The notes under the pieces: generated by a model
Database searches by the model: none
Told to the model about the DNA's origin: nothing
What the model saw: the letters and a program-made list of their open reading frames with translations, nothing else
NCBI RefSeq assembly: GCF_002377945.1
Contig: NZ_DFQV01000002.1
Location: 1-41,424, forward strand
Direction: 5' to 3'
From: Psychrobacter sp. UBA3480
GTDB lineage: Bacteria; Pseudomonadota; Gammaproteobacteria; Pseudomonadales; Moraxellaceae
DNA length: 41,424 nt
Translations under genes and position numbers: made by a program
In this document: positions 34,403 to 41,424 of the stretch, piece by piece
How the letters are laid out: each line of letters begins with the position of its first letter
How positions within the stretch are numbered: the stretch's first letter is position 1

Positions 34403-35571
34403 ATTTCACCTGTTACCATACGAGTAGGAATCAATTTGTCTTTATTCAGCTGTTTGTTACTCAGTGATTTAGAATTCTTTGGATTGCGAAAGCGCAACTC
34501 TTCAAAAGGTACAGGCGTCTCGCTGTTGATACGTGCCTCCTCAATCAGGTAGTGATAAGGCGATTTGTCACAGACAGGATCGGCGTTTTTGGCATCCCCA
34601 GTTAGCATAAACGCTTGGCAACGGCAGCCGCCATAATCGCGCTCTTTGTCTGGGCAGCTTTGACAGATGTCGGGCATCCAGTCATCACCGCGAAACTGAT
34701 TGAAGCTCGTAGATTCATACCAAATGTCTGACAGTGGTGTATGTCGTACATTAGGAAACTGTATTGGCATTTGTCTGGCAGCATGGCAAGGTAGGGCTGT
34801 ACCGTCTGGTGCCACTGTTAAGAAAATCTTGCCCCAGCCATCCATACAGGGCTTTGGACGTTCTTCGTAATAGTCTGGCACCACAAAAATAAGTTTGCAT
34901 TTGATACCACGTTCTTCAATCTGCTTACGGTATTCATTGGTAATGCGTTCAGCTCGGATCACTTGCGCTTTGGTTGGTAGTAAACCCTCTATGTTCTCAA
35001 ACGCCCAACCATAAAACTGACAAATAGCCAGCTCAACCGTGTCGGCTTTTAGCTCTAAGCAAAGATCAATAATCTGATCAATCTGATCAATGTTCTGCCG
35101 ATGAATCACAAAGTTAAGTACCATCGGGTAATCGTACTGTTTGACCAGACGTGACATCTCATACTTTTGCTCAAAGGCATGTTTTGAACCTGCCAAGGCA
35201 TCGTTGACCGTTGGATCACTGGCTTGAAAGCTAATTTGAATATGCTGAAGACCTGCTTCTTTTAAGCGCGCAATTCTAGCCTCAGTCAATCCCATACCTG
35301 ACGTGATTAAATTGGTATAAAAACCTTGATTGTGTGCATAAGCGACCAGCTCCTCTAGGTCTTGACGAACCAGTGGTTCACCGCCAGAAAAACCAAGCTG
35401 CACCGCACCCATTTGCCGCGCCTGATCAAAGACATCAAACCATTCTTGCGTCGTTAGCTCATCTTTATACTGAGCATAGTCAATAGGGTTTGAGCAATAA
35501 GGGCATTGTAAGGGGCAGCGATAGGTTAGCTCAGCAAGCAGCCATAGCGGTAGCCCGACTGGCGCAGTCAT
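34399..35571 (-). CDS. pqqE: PqqA peptide cyclase (radical SAM)
   Basis: A 390-residue radical-SAM enzyme that makes the Glu-Tyr carbon-carbon crosslink in PqqA, with PqqD as chaperone. It shows the CX3CX2C cluster motif in [13 protein letters not shown], the GGEPL segment, and a SPASM domain with the Cys cluster [16 protein letters not shown] near the C-terminus. Overlaps pqqD by 4 nt upstream and the M19 gene by 4 nt downstream. Assignment is firm. Confidence 0.97.
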   Translation of the reverse strand: MTAPVGLPLWLLAELTYRCPLQCPYCSNPIDYAQYKDELTTQEWFDVFDQARQMGAVQLGFSGGEPLVRQDLEELVAYAHNQGFYTNLITSGMGLTEARIARLKEAGLQHIQISFQASDPTVNDALAGSKHAFEQKYEMSRLVKQYDYPMVLNFVIHRQNIDQIDQIIDLCLELKADTVELAICQFYGWAFENIEGLLPTKAQVIRAERITNEYRKQIEERGIKCKLIFVVPDYYEERPKPCMDGWGKIFLTVAPDGTALPCHAARQMPIQFPNVRHTPLSDIWYESTSFNQFRGDDWMPDICQSCPDKERDYGGCRCQAFMLTGDAKNADPVCDKSPYHYLIEEARINSETPVPFEELRFRNPKNSKSLSNKQLNKDKLIPTRMVTGEI

Positions 35572-35864
35572 ACTAAGTCAATCCAATGTTCACGCTGGGC
35601 GACCAGCATATATTCGATGATGTCTTGCTCGATTTCGGGAATATCACCAAACATAGCTTGCACCTTTTGGATAATATCAGCAATGGACGCTTGACCATCA
35701 ATATGTTGCCCAATGATGCTGGCACTGTCATTTAATTTGATCATACCTTCAGGGTAGAGCAAGACATACGCATTTTGCGCAGGCTCAAACTGAAAACGAT
35801 AGCCGTGACGCCATACCGGTACGATGGATTGATCCAGCTCAGGTAAACTAGCAGGTATACTCAT
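35568..35864 (-). CDS. pqqD: PQQ biosynthesis peptide chaperone
   Basis: A 98-residue PqqD. It presents PqqA to PqqE. It is made of a small winged-helix-like RiPP recognition domain, with [25 protein letters not shown] typical of the family. Overlaps pqqC and pqqE by 4 nt each. Confidence 0.95.
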   Translation of the reverse strand: MSIPASLPELDQSIVPVWRHGYRFQFEPAQNAYVLLYPEGMIKLNDSASIIGQHIDGQASIADIIQKVQAMFGDIPEIEQDIIEYMLVAQREHWIDLV

Positions 35865-36619
35865 TTGAACAATCCTTTATGCCAGACATTGTCAGTGGTA
35901 ACGCTTTGGTAAGGAGCTTGATTATGCACATAGGCTAGGCTCAAGGCATCCAAGATCGTCCATAAGATATCGAGCTTAAACTGCAATATCTCTAGCATAC
36001 GCTCTTGTTGCTCGGCTGTTTTGAACGAGTCGAGTGTGATGGTCAGACCATGCTCAACATCGCGGCGAGCTTGACTCAAGCGCGAGCGGAAGTAAGTGTA
36101 CCCTTGCTCCTTTATCCAAGGGTAGTGCTTGGGCCAGGACTCTAAACGCGACTGGTGAATCTGCGGAGCAAACAGCTCTGTCAGTGAGCTACTAGCGGCT
36201 TCTCGCCATGAGGTACGCCGTGCAAAGTTCACATAAGCATCGACGGCAAAACGTACACCTGGTAGGACTAGCTCTTCAGAGATCACCTGCTCACGGGTCA
36301 AACCAACCGCTTCTGCCAGACCGAGCCACGCTTCGCGACCACCCCCATCAGGATAGACGCCATCTTGATCAATCATGCGCTGGATCCACTCTTGACGCAC
36401 GCGTTGATCAGGGCAGTTCGCCATGATTGCCGCGTCTTTTAGCGGGATATTGATTTGGTAATAAAATCGATTGGCGACCCACGCTTGGATTTGCTGCTGT
36501 GTCGCTTTGCCTTCATGCATCATGATATGAAAAGGATGGTAAATATGATAATACTGACCCTTAGCCATAATCGCTTGTTCAAACGCTTCTGGGCTTAGCG
36601 CTGTGTTTTCTTCTTGCAT
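35861..36619 (-). CDS. pqqC: Pyrroloquinoline-quinone synthase
   Basis: The ATG at 36617-36619 (AAGG 8 nt upstream) gives 252 residues, the normal PqqC length; a GTG 9 nt earlier is less likely. PqqC catalyses the last, oxygen-dependent ring closure and oxidation to [35 protein letters not shown] and [20 protein letters not shown] are family marks with the substrate-binding His and Tyr. Overlaps pqqD by 4 nt; 42 nt separate it from pqqB. Confidence 0.97.
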   Translation of the reverse strand: MQEENTALSPEAFEQAIMAKGQYYHIYHPFHIMMHEGKATQQQIQAWVANRFYYQINIPLKDAAIMANCPDQRVRQEWIQRMIDQDGVYPDGGGREAWLGLAEAVGLTREQVISEELVLPGVRFAVDAYVNFARRTSWREAASSSLTELFAPQIHQSRLESWPKHYPWIKEQGYTYFRSRLSQARRDVEHGLTITLDSFKTAEQQERMLEILQFKLDILWTILDALSLAYVHNQAPYQSVTTDNVWHKGLFK

Positions 36620-36661
36620 TGTTCTCACCTTACGATTGCTATCTTTGCCTTACCGTTTGTC

Positions 36662-37573
36662 TTAAAGCTCAATCTGCATACCATCAAATGCTACTTCAAC
36701 ACCATGTTGTTTTAATGTCGCAGCCTGTTCAGACTGTTCATTCAATATCGGGTTGGTGTTATTGATATGGATCAGCACCTTACGAGCGTTATCGAGCTGA
36801 TCTAGATAATGCAGCGAGCCATCTTCACCACTAATATGTAAATGCCCCATGTCTTGGCCGGTCTTCGTACCGACGCCGCATTCTTGCATTTCATTGTCAG
36901 TCCAGAGCGTACCGTCAATCATTACGCAATCAGAGCTTTTCATAATCTGCATCACTTGCTCGTCAATTTTACCGAGACCTGGCGCATAAAATAGTTGTTT
37001 TTGTGTTTTTAAGTCTTTTACAATCAGGGCAATATTGTCGCCATCATGCGGGTCGTTGCGGTGCGGAGAGTAGGGCGGTGCAGAGCTTCTAATCACTAAA
37101 GGCGTCAATTCTAAATTGTCAAATCTTTCAATCTTAAACGTCTTTTCTGGATCAATTTGATTATATTGCAAGCCGCCATTCCAGTGCTTTAACATATTAA
37201 AGAGAGGAAATCCTGTTGTTAGATCTTGATAGACCATGTCAGTACACCAAACAGGAATTGGACAACCTTCACGCAGGGTCAATAGCCCCGTCGTATGGTC
37301 AAGTTGACTGTCCATTAAGACTACATTGGTGATACCTGTATCTCTCAATTGAAGTGCTGGCTGTGCCGCCTTGAACTCAAATAATTGTTGGCGGATATCA
37401 GGGGATGCGTTGAATAAGATCCAATCCACACCATTTTCTGATATGGCTATCGAAGATTGGGTGCGGGTTTTTGCCTGAATCGTGCCTTGACGCACACCGT
37501 GGCAATTATCGCAGTTACAGTTCCACTGCGGGAAACCGCCACCAGCAGCTGAGCCTAAAACGTGAATATACAT
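36662..37573 (-). CDS. pqqB: PQQ biosynthesis protein B (MBL fold)
   Basis: A 303-residue PqqB of the metallo-beta-lactamase fold. It begins [19 protein letters not shown] with the conserved CNCDNC region, and [10 protein letters not shown] in place of the usual HxHxDH; the family oxidises a Tyr-derived intermediate and binds iron or zinc. First gene after the pqqA terminator, 22 nt downstream of the hairpin, so it relies on read-through. Confidence 0.96.
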   Translation of the reverse strand: MYIHVLGSAAGGGFPQWNCNCDNCHGVRQGTIQAKTRTQSSIAISENGVDWILFNASPDIRQQLFEFKAAQPALQLRDTGITNVVLMDSQLDHTTGLLTLREGCPIPVWCTDMVYQDLTTGFPLFNMLKHWNGGLQYNQIDPEKTFKIERFDNLELTPLVIRSSAPPYSPHRNDPHDGDNIALIVKDLKTQKQLFYAPGLGKIDEQVMQIMKSSDCVMIDGTLWTDNEMQECGVGTKTGQDMGHLHISGEDGSLHYLDQLDNARKVLIHINNTNPILNEQSEQAATLKQHGVEVAFDGMQIEL

Positions 37574-37595
37574 AAATCAATATTTCCAAAAAAAT

Positions 37596-37621
37596 AAAAG
37601 CCCTAATCATCTAGGGCTTTT
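37596..37621. terminator. Attenuator/terminator between pqqA and pqqB
   Basis: On minus, AAAAGCCCTA and TAGGGCTTTT pair (10 bp, 6-nt loop), followed by TATTTTTTTT. A leaky terminator here gives more pqqA mRNA than pqqBCDE, as known in other pqq operons. Confidence 0.9.
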
Positions 37622-37644
37622 AATGGATTGAGTGCTAATAAGTT

Positions 37645-37719
37645 TTAGCGTGCTTCGAAATACATAGTCACTTCGAAACCGATACGAATGTCTTGAAAAG
37701 CTGGTTTGGTCCACTGCAT
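37645..37719 (-). CDS. pqqA: PQQ precursor peptide
   Basis: A 24-codon peptide, [20 protein letters not shown] followed by FEAR, too short for ordinary gene calling. Glu16 and Tyr20 (ExxxY) are the residues that become PQQ. GGAG lies 7 nt before the ATG. Followed by the attenuator at 37596. Complete and apparently functional. Confidence 0.97.
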   Translation of the reverse strand: MQWTKPAFQDIRIGFEVTMYFEAR

Positions 37720-37736
37720 GGGATTACTCCGGAACG

Positions 37737-37760
37737 ATCTTACTATTTAAGAAGTAAGAT
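37737..37760 (-). promoter_or_regulatory. Leader hairpin before pqqA
   Basis: ATCTTACT and AGTAAGAT pair perfectly (8 bp) 17 nt upstream of the pqqA start. It may stabilise the pqqA message or be a regulatory site. Confidence 0.45.
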
Positions 37761-38083
37761 TAATAAAGTGAATGAGTGATAAAGGGTAGTATAAGCTGCC
37801 CCCCGCTGTCAATTTCTTAGATGTTAGTAAAGCGTTAACGGGCATCGTTCAAGCAGTCTTTTATAGCACAAATGCAAGCCGATTTATCATACCGAAAAGA
37901 CAGTATATCGAGCATAAGATTAAAAATATCTTTGAATAGTTTGAGTATAAATTCTAACTATAAAAAATCTGCTCGAAGTGAGTTAAGCGTATTTCGAGAA
38001 CTTATGAGTTATACAGATATATTGCAAAAACCGAATTTATCTATAAAGTAATAGATTAACTTGATAGATACTGGAGCCTGAAG
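37761..38083. other. Promoter region between pqqA and the first small paralogue
   Basis: 323 bp of AT-rich DNA holding the pqq promoter and that of the 83-residue gene. A run of C (CCCCCCG at about 37801) and no gene larger than 15 codons are seen; nothing else stands out. Confidence 0.4.
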
Positions 38084-38335
38084 ATGATTGCTGAATTACA
38101 AGGCAGTGAGTTAACCAAAGCAATCTTGGAAAATGTCAGCAACTATGTATGGTGTGCTGTCAGCAACGTTAGCGATGATTATGCTGTAGCAACCATAGAT
38201 AATGGTTACTACGAATTATTGGTTCCTATTGTAGCCTTTAATAACGACCAGTTCGTTTGTGATAAAGGTGATCTATGGGAGTACGCTGTCTCAGTAAAGA
38301 GAGTGGCACTTACTCATGATGATGTAGGGCTATAA
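38084..38335 (+). CDS. Small hypothetical protein, WCAVS family, copy 1
   Basis: An 83-residue acidic protein with no signal or membrane segment. TGGAG lies 7 nt before the ATG. It shares about 33 of 81 positions with the next gene, with common points GSELT, WCAVS, IVAF, QF, W-x-YAV and ALT. I do not recognise the family. It appears to be a small cytoplasmic beta-rich protein. Lies divergent from pqqA; whether it has to do with PQQ is not shown. Confidence 0.75.
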   Translation: MIAELQGSELTKAILENVSNYVWCAVSNVSDDYAVATIDNGYYELLVPIVAFNNDQFVCDKGDLWEYAVSVKRVALTHDDVGL

Positions 38336-38590
38336 CTCATTATCAATATAATGACTGTTGCGTTCTACATACAGATTAGTTTTACAGCCTATGCATGAAA
38401 ATCTACCATCTGTCTACAACTTCTTGTTCTAGCTGACAATACATCTGTACTATCTATTTATAAGCTCATCTGTCTAACCATCAATATTTTGCAACGATAG
38501 ATAAAACAGGTTCGAAGATGCTCAAGTGATTGCTGTTACAAAACCGCTTGTTTAGCTTACTAATCATTGTCATTGAATAGGAGTAACAAC

Positions 38591-38836
38591 ATGGATACGG
38601 TAATTGTTGGAAGCGAATTGACTCGTTCAATGCTTGAGGACGGTCATAAAAATATATGGTGTGCTGTAAGTGATGAGAGTGATGAGAATGCTCTAGAAGA
38701 TCAGGTAGGTAATGACTTCACATCTCGCATTGTGGCTTTTGAAGATGGCCAGTTCTATTGTACGGGCGGTATGCCTTGGAAGTATGCAGTGCCAATTGAA
38801 ATAATTGCATTGACGCGATATGACTTTTCTCTTTAG
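38591..38836 (+). CDS. Small hypothetical protein, WCAVS family, copy 2
   Basis: The ATG at 38591 with AGGAG 7 nt upstream gives 81 residues; an in-frame TTG 24 nt earlier is unlikely. Paralogue of the 38084 gene (GSELT, WCAVS, IVAF, YAV, ALT), about 40 percent identical by eye. The 255-bp gap between the two has a segment (GAAGATG, GATTGCTG, TTACAA) resembling the start of copy 1, perhaps a relic of a third copy. Function unknown; not a known toxin-antitoxin or immunity type by eye. Confidence 0.72.
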   Translation: MDTVIVGSELTRSMLEDGHKNIWCAVSDESDENALEDQVGNDFTSRIVAFEDGQFYCTGGMPWKYAVPIEIIALTRYDFSL

Positions 38837-38927
38837 TGAACAACATAACTTAGATAGGTTTGAATAGTTATCGCCGAAAGTAAATCCTAATATTAAGATA
38901 TTTAGTTAGATAAAATGCGCGACTGAC

Positions 38928-38968
38928 AAGGCCATTCAAGCGATGCAATATACAGCTTGAATGGCCTT
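38928..38968 (+). terminator. Intrinsic terminator
   Basis: AAGGCCATTCAAGC and GCTTGAATGGCCTT pair perfectly (14 bp), followed by TTGTGTTTT on plus. Ends the transcript of the second small gene, 92 nt past its stop. Confidence 0.85.
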
Positions 38969-39000
38969 TTGTGTTTTAGAGCCATTTTGAAAGCTATTTA

Positions 39001-39897
39001 TTATTTTAAAAATTCAGGGCGCATAAAGGCTGGGTTTGGATATGTATAAAATCCTTCACCAGTCGCGAATCCTAGTTTGTTTTGATCGATTAATTGCTCT
39101 TTTAAATATTGAGCAGCCTTGAATCTCACAGGATTTTGAGTTTTTTCAGCAGATAGTTTTGTGATGTTGTAGGCAGTGTTGATACCGATAGTGTCCAATA
39201 TGGCAAAGGGGCCTGACGGCGCGCCAGTTACTATCATCCACGTTTTATCTATCGTATGTGGATCGGCAACCTCTTTTGCAACCAATTGCAAAGCTGCATC
39301 TATAAAAGGCGCCAACAAACTGTTCATGATATAGCCGGGTTGCTCTTTATCCAGCGGCATTGCCACCATACCGATGGCAGTAGCAAAAGCAACAACCTCA
39401 TCAAATACGTTAGGATCTGTGCCAGGATGTCCCATGATTTCGGCGACATTATGCATCCAAATTTTATTGGCAAAGTGTAGCGCTAAAAACTGCGCAGGTC
39501 GTCCTGTTGATTCTGCAAACTGACTAGGAAGTAAGGTTGAGGTATTGGTCGCAAAGATGGTTTTCTCTGGCGCTAGTTTGGCAAGTTTTTCATAAAATTC
39601 GATTTTAATTTCAGGAATTTCGGGTATGGCCTCAATCATTAGGTCAGCATCTTTGACTGCTTCTGCTAAGTCTGAGGTGTAGCTGAGATTATCAAAAGCC
39701 TTATCCAACTGCTCTTGAGTTGCCCTCAAATCCTTTCGAAAAGCTTTACACATCAATTGAAATTTTGATTTTGCTTTTTCTAAAACCTCATCATTGATGT
39801 CATAGACACTAACATTAAAACCATGAAATGCGGCCTGAAAAGCAATTTGATAGCCTAGGATGCCGCTTCCAGCGACAGTTACATTTTTATACGTCAT
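39001..39897 (-). CDS. 3-hydroxyacyl-CoA dehydrogenase
   Basis: A 298-residue 3-hydroxybutyryl/3-hydroxyacyl-CoA dehydrogenase. The NAD-binding VAGSGILGYQIAFQAAFHGF is at the start, FATNTSTLLPSQFAEST follows, and HFANKIWMHNVAEIMGHPGTD carries the catalytic His and Glu region. The C-terminal helical domain has GYIMNSLLAPFI and LDTIGINTAYNI. It oxidises the 3-hydroxy group with NAD in fatty-acid or butyrate metabolism. A single gene here, without thiolase or hydratase partners. Confidence 0.92.
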   Translation of the reverse strand: MTYKNVTVAGSGILGYQIAFQAAFHGFNVSVYDINDEVLEKAKSKFQLMCKAFRKDLRATQEQLDKAFDNLSYTSDLAEAVKDADLMIEAIPEIPEIKIEFYEKLAKLAPEKTIFATNTSTLLPSQFAESTGRPAQFLALHFANKIWMHNVAEIMGHPGTDPNVFDEVVAFATAIGMVAMPLDKEQPGYIMNSLLAPFIDAALQLVAKEVADPHTIDKTWMIVTGAPSGPFAILDTIGINTAYNITKLSAEKTQNPVRFKAAQYLKEQLIDQNKLGFATGEGFYTYPNPAFMRPEFLK

Positions 39898-40259
39898 TGT
39901 ATTTATTTCCTAATAGTAGTGGATATAAGTTGCTAGATAAATGTCTAGAACTTATAGATCTATTATTAGATGGTTTTACCTTATTATTCAACCTTCATTT
40001 TTATAAAAACATTAAAGAAAACCCAAAAATATCGCTATGCAAGTATCAAATAATTTCATACTACTTGACTTATTATATTATTAAATAATTCAATAACTTG
40101 CTGACTGTATTGCTAGCTTCATACCTAATGATTTTATGATAACTGAAGGCTAATTTAATATCATAACGACATTTTTAATGACTGTTGATGTCAAAATATT
40201 GTCGACGAGATTGTAAAGGAGGATATAAGCAGTGATGTAGGAATACTCAACAGACTCTA

Positions 40260-40429
40260 GGGCGTGTCCTCAATTCAATCGATAGTCATCTAAATGGGTT
40301 AAAAATAGCTAAATCTTGCCAAACGGCGTCAAATAGCTGACTAATATCTCGATATTATCTTCGCTATTTTCCTTGTTTGACTGCAATTTATCTCATTTTT
40401 ATCATCATTTTTAAAATGAGGACACGCCC
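40260..40429. mobile_element. 170-bp MITE with 13-bp perfect inverted ends
   Basis: Ends GGGCGTGTCCTCA and TGAGGACACGCCC, flanked by TA (and by CTAG in wider view) on both sides: 40258-40259 and 40430-40431. No coding capacity. A relative without its other end is at 14225-14311. IS630-like elements favour CTAG targets, so a mobilising transposase of that kind is likely but not present here. The rest of the 39898-40428 stretch, upstream of the dehydrogenase gene, shows no gene. Confidence 0.85.
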
Positions 40430-41334
40430 TAGTACGTTCTAAAAATATCAGTAGACGCGATAACCTGTTCCCTAAACCACTGATGCTTAGGGTCTTTTTG
40501 ATATTTTTTGTGCCACAGCATCCGCATGGTAATCGGTGTGGGTTGATAAGGTAATGCCACGCTGTCTAGATGTTCAAATCCCAATGTATTCAATTTACTG
40601 GGGACAATCGCTATTAATTCTGACCCTTTAACGAACGTTGCCATCGTCGCAAAACTATTGGTGCGTATGACGGTATTGGCATCTATCGCTTGGATAATAC
40701 GTTTATCCGTTTGACTGGCAGACGCGCCTTTGGTAAAGCTTAGCCCCACGTAGCGAGCGTTATCAAAATCTTGCTCGGTTACTGGAGGTGAGCGGTACGC
40801 AGGATCGTAATAACACCGTGCCACGTCGTCAAATAAGCGTACGCTCATAATGTCATTGTGATCAGGGGCAAAGGGGGAAAAAGCCACATCAACATTATGT
40901 TGCCGAAGTTGCTCAATATTAGGCTTGCGAGAAGGCAATATATTTAAGCGAAATGAGGCCACTTGTGCGCTAATTTGTTGCATTGCCTGTGTTAAAAACA
41001 CACCCACCTGATAATCATTTGCCAAAATCGTGTAATCAAAATGAGCCAGCTTTGGCTTAAACTCTTGGGTCTGCGTTAACTCATCTAGTCGAACCAACAA
41101 CGGTTTAATTTCTTGATATAAATATTCGCTTTTTTGGGTCGGCATCACGCTTCTACCCGAACGCACAAACAACTCATCGTCAAATATTAGCCTTAGTTTT
41201 TCCAAACTATGGCTAATGGTCGATTGTGTCAGATCCAGTTGTTCGGCAGTTTTAGTCACTGTGCCGACCTCGTGCAAGGTGGTGAATACCAACAAGTGCT
41301 GTCCGCTTAACGCTAAATAATCGAAATCTTTCAT
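40429..41334 (-). CDS. LysR-type regulator ending at a MITE
   Basis: The ATG at 41332-41334 (MKDFDYLALSGQHLLVF) gives 301 residues and starts the HTH at the usual place; earlier in-frame ATGs at 41367 and 41394 would add an unlikely N-terminal tail. HTH: TVTKTAEQLDLTQSTISHSLEKLR. The effector domain ends QWFREQVIASTDIFRTY. The stop TAG (40429-40431) is made by the MITE end and its TA target, so the natural C-terminus was probably slightly different. Of the NodD/LinR-like LysR group; target unknown. Confidence 0.87.
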   Translation of the reverse strand: MKDFDYLALSGQHLLVFTTLHEVGTVTKTAEQLDLTQSTISHSLEKLRLIFDDELFVRSGRSVMPTQKSEYLYQEIKPLLVRLDELTQTQEFKPKLAHFDYTILANDYQVGVFLTQAMQQISAQVASFRLNILPSRKPNIEQLRQHNVDVAFSPFAPDHNDIMSVRLFDDVARCYYDPAYRSPPVTEQDFDNARYVGLSFTKGASASQTDKRIIQAIDANTVIRTNSFATMATFVKGSELIAIVPSKLNTLGFEHLDSVALPYQPTPITMRMLWHKKYQKDPKHQWFREQVIASTDIFRTY

Positions 41335-41424
41335 AATAAGTATGAACAAACCTCTGTTTTTATTCATGAGTTGGTAGCATATGATGGTTGTCATCGGGTT
41401 GCAAGAATTTAATATTCCAAAAAC

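Noticed and set aside
38004..38051. 15-codon frame just before the 38084 gene
   Set aside because: Too short, no good ribosome-binding site and no sign of a leader-peptide function.

Overview
The window looks like a chromosomal segment of a Psychrobacter-like member of the Moraxellaceae. The reasons are moderate-to-low GC content, AT-rich intergenic regions, the mix of LysR-type regulators with small oxidoreductase operons, a chromosomal-type class C beta-lactamase, a pqqABCDE plus M19 dipeptidase cluster arranged as in Acinetobacter-type bacteria, and several MITE-like repeats. The genus is inferred from protein and DNA character, not from a search. No rRNA, tRNA, CRISPR array, prophage or intact transposase was seen.

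Layout. (1) 1-7039 is a copper-resistance block. On the minus strand are copB (running off the left edge, with a 42-bp tandem repeat coding a Met/Asp/His-rich stretch), copA (Tat-exported multicopper oxidase), a DUF411 lipoprotein, a c-type cytochrome and two small periplasmic proteins. Divergently, on plus, lies the copR-copS two-component pair. Two cop-box-like sites lie in this block. (2) 7261-13845 holds an M14 carboxypeptidase, an EamA exporter, a MocR-type regulator divergent from an MFS transporter, and an AmpC-type beta-lactamase. (3) 14455-17784 is a second two-component module: a Cache-domain histidine kinase and a response regulator made only of two receiver domains. (4) 17973-23547 has a decayed LysR gene next to an SDR / MDR oxidoreductase / ABM monooxygenase run, then an HxlR regulator divergent from an SDR that lacks its catalytic Tyr and a 2-hydroxychromene-2-carboxylate isomerase-like gene. 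(5) 23719-33214 is a set of single metabolic genes: nitrilase, EamA transporter, GNAT with an early nonsense codon, an MBL-fold protein lacking metal-binding His, an NTF2-like protein, a nitroreductase and a 2OG-Fe(II) oxygenase, with LysR regulators divergent from several of them. (6) 33347-37719 is the PQQ biosynthesis operon pqqABCDE plus an M19 dipeptidase, with 4-nt overlaps from pqqC onward and a terminator/attenuator between pqqA and pqqB. (7) 38084-41394 has two tandem small paralogues of unknown function, a 3-hydroxyacyl-CoA dehydrogenase, a 170-bp MITE and a LysR gene whose stop codon lies at the MITE junction.

The least-explained items are: a 107-bp repeat present twice in inverted orientation (3678-3784 and 9549-9655); two different TA-flanked MITE-like elements plus a related solo end; the tandem WCAVS-motif proteins beside the pqq operon; enzyme-fold proteins that have lost catalytic residues (SDR at 22167, MBL protein at 27267); and pseudogenes caught in mid-decay. 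The copper, PQQ and AmpC assignments are firm. I did not find one clearly new multi-gene system. The best candidates are the small copper-block proteins and the tandem WCAVS family.
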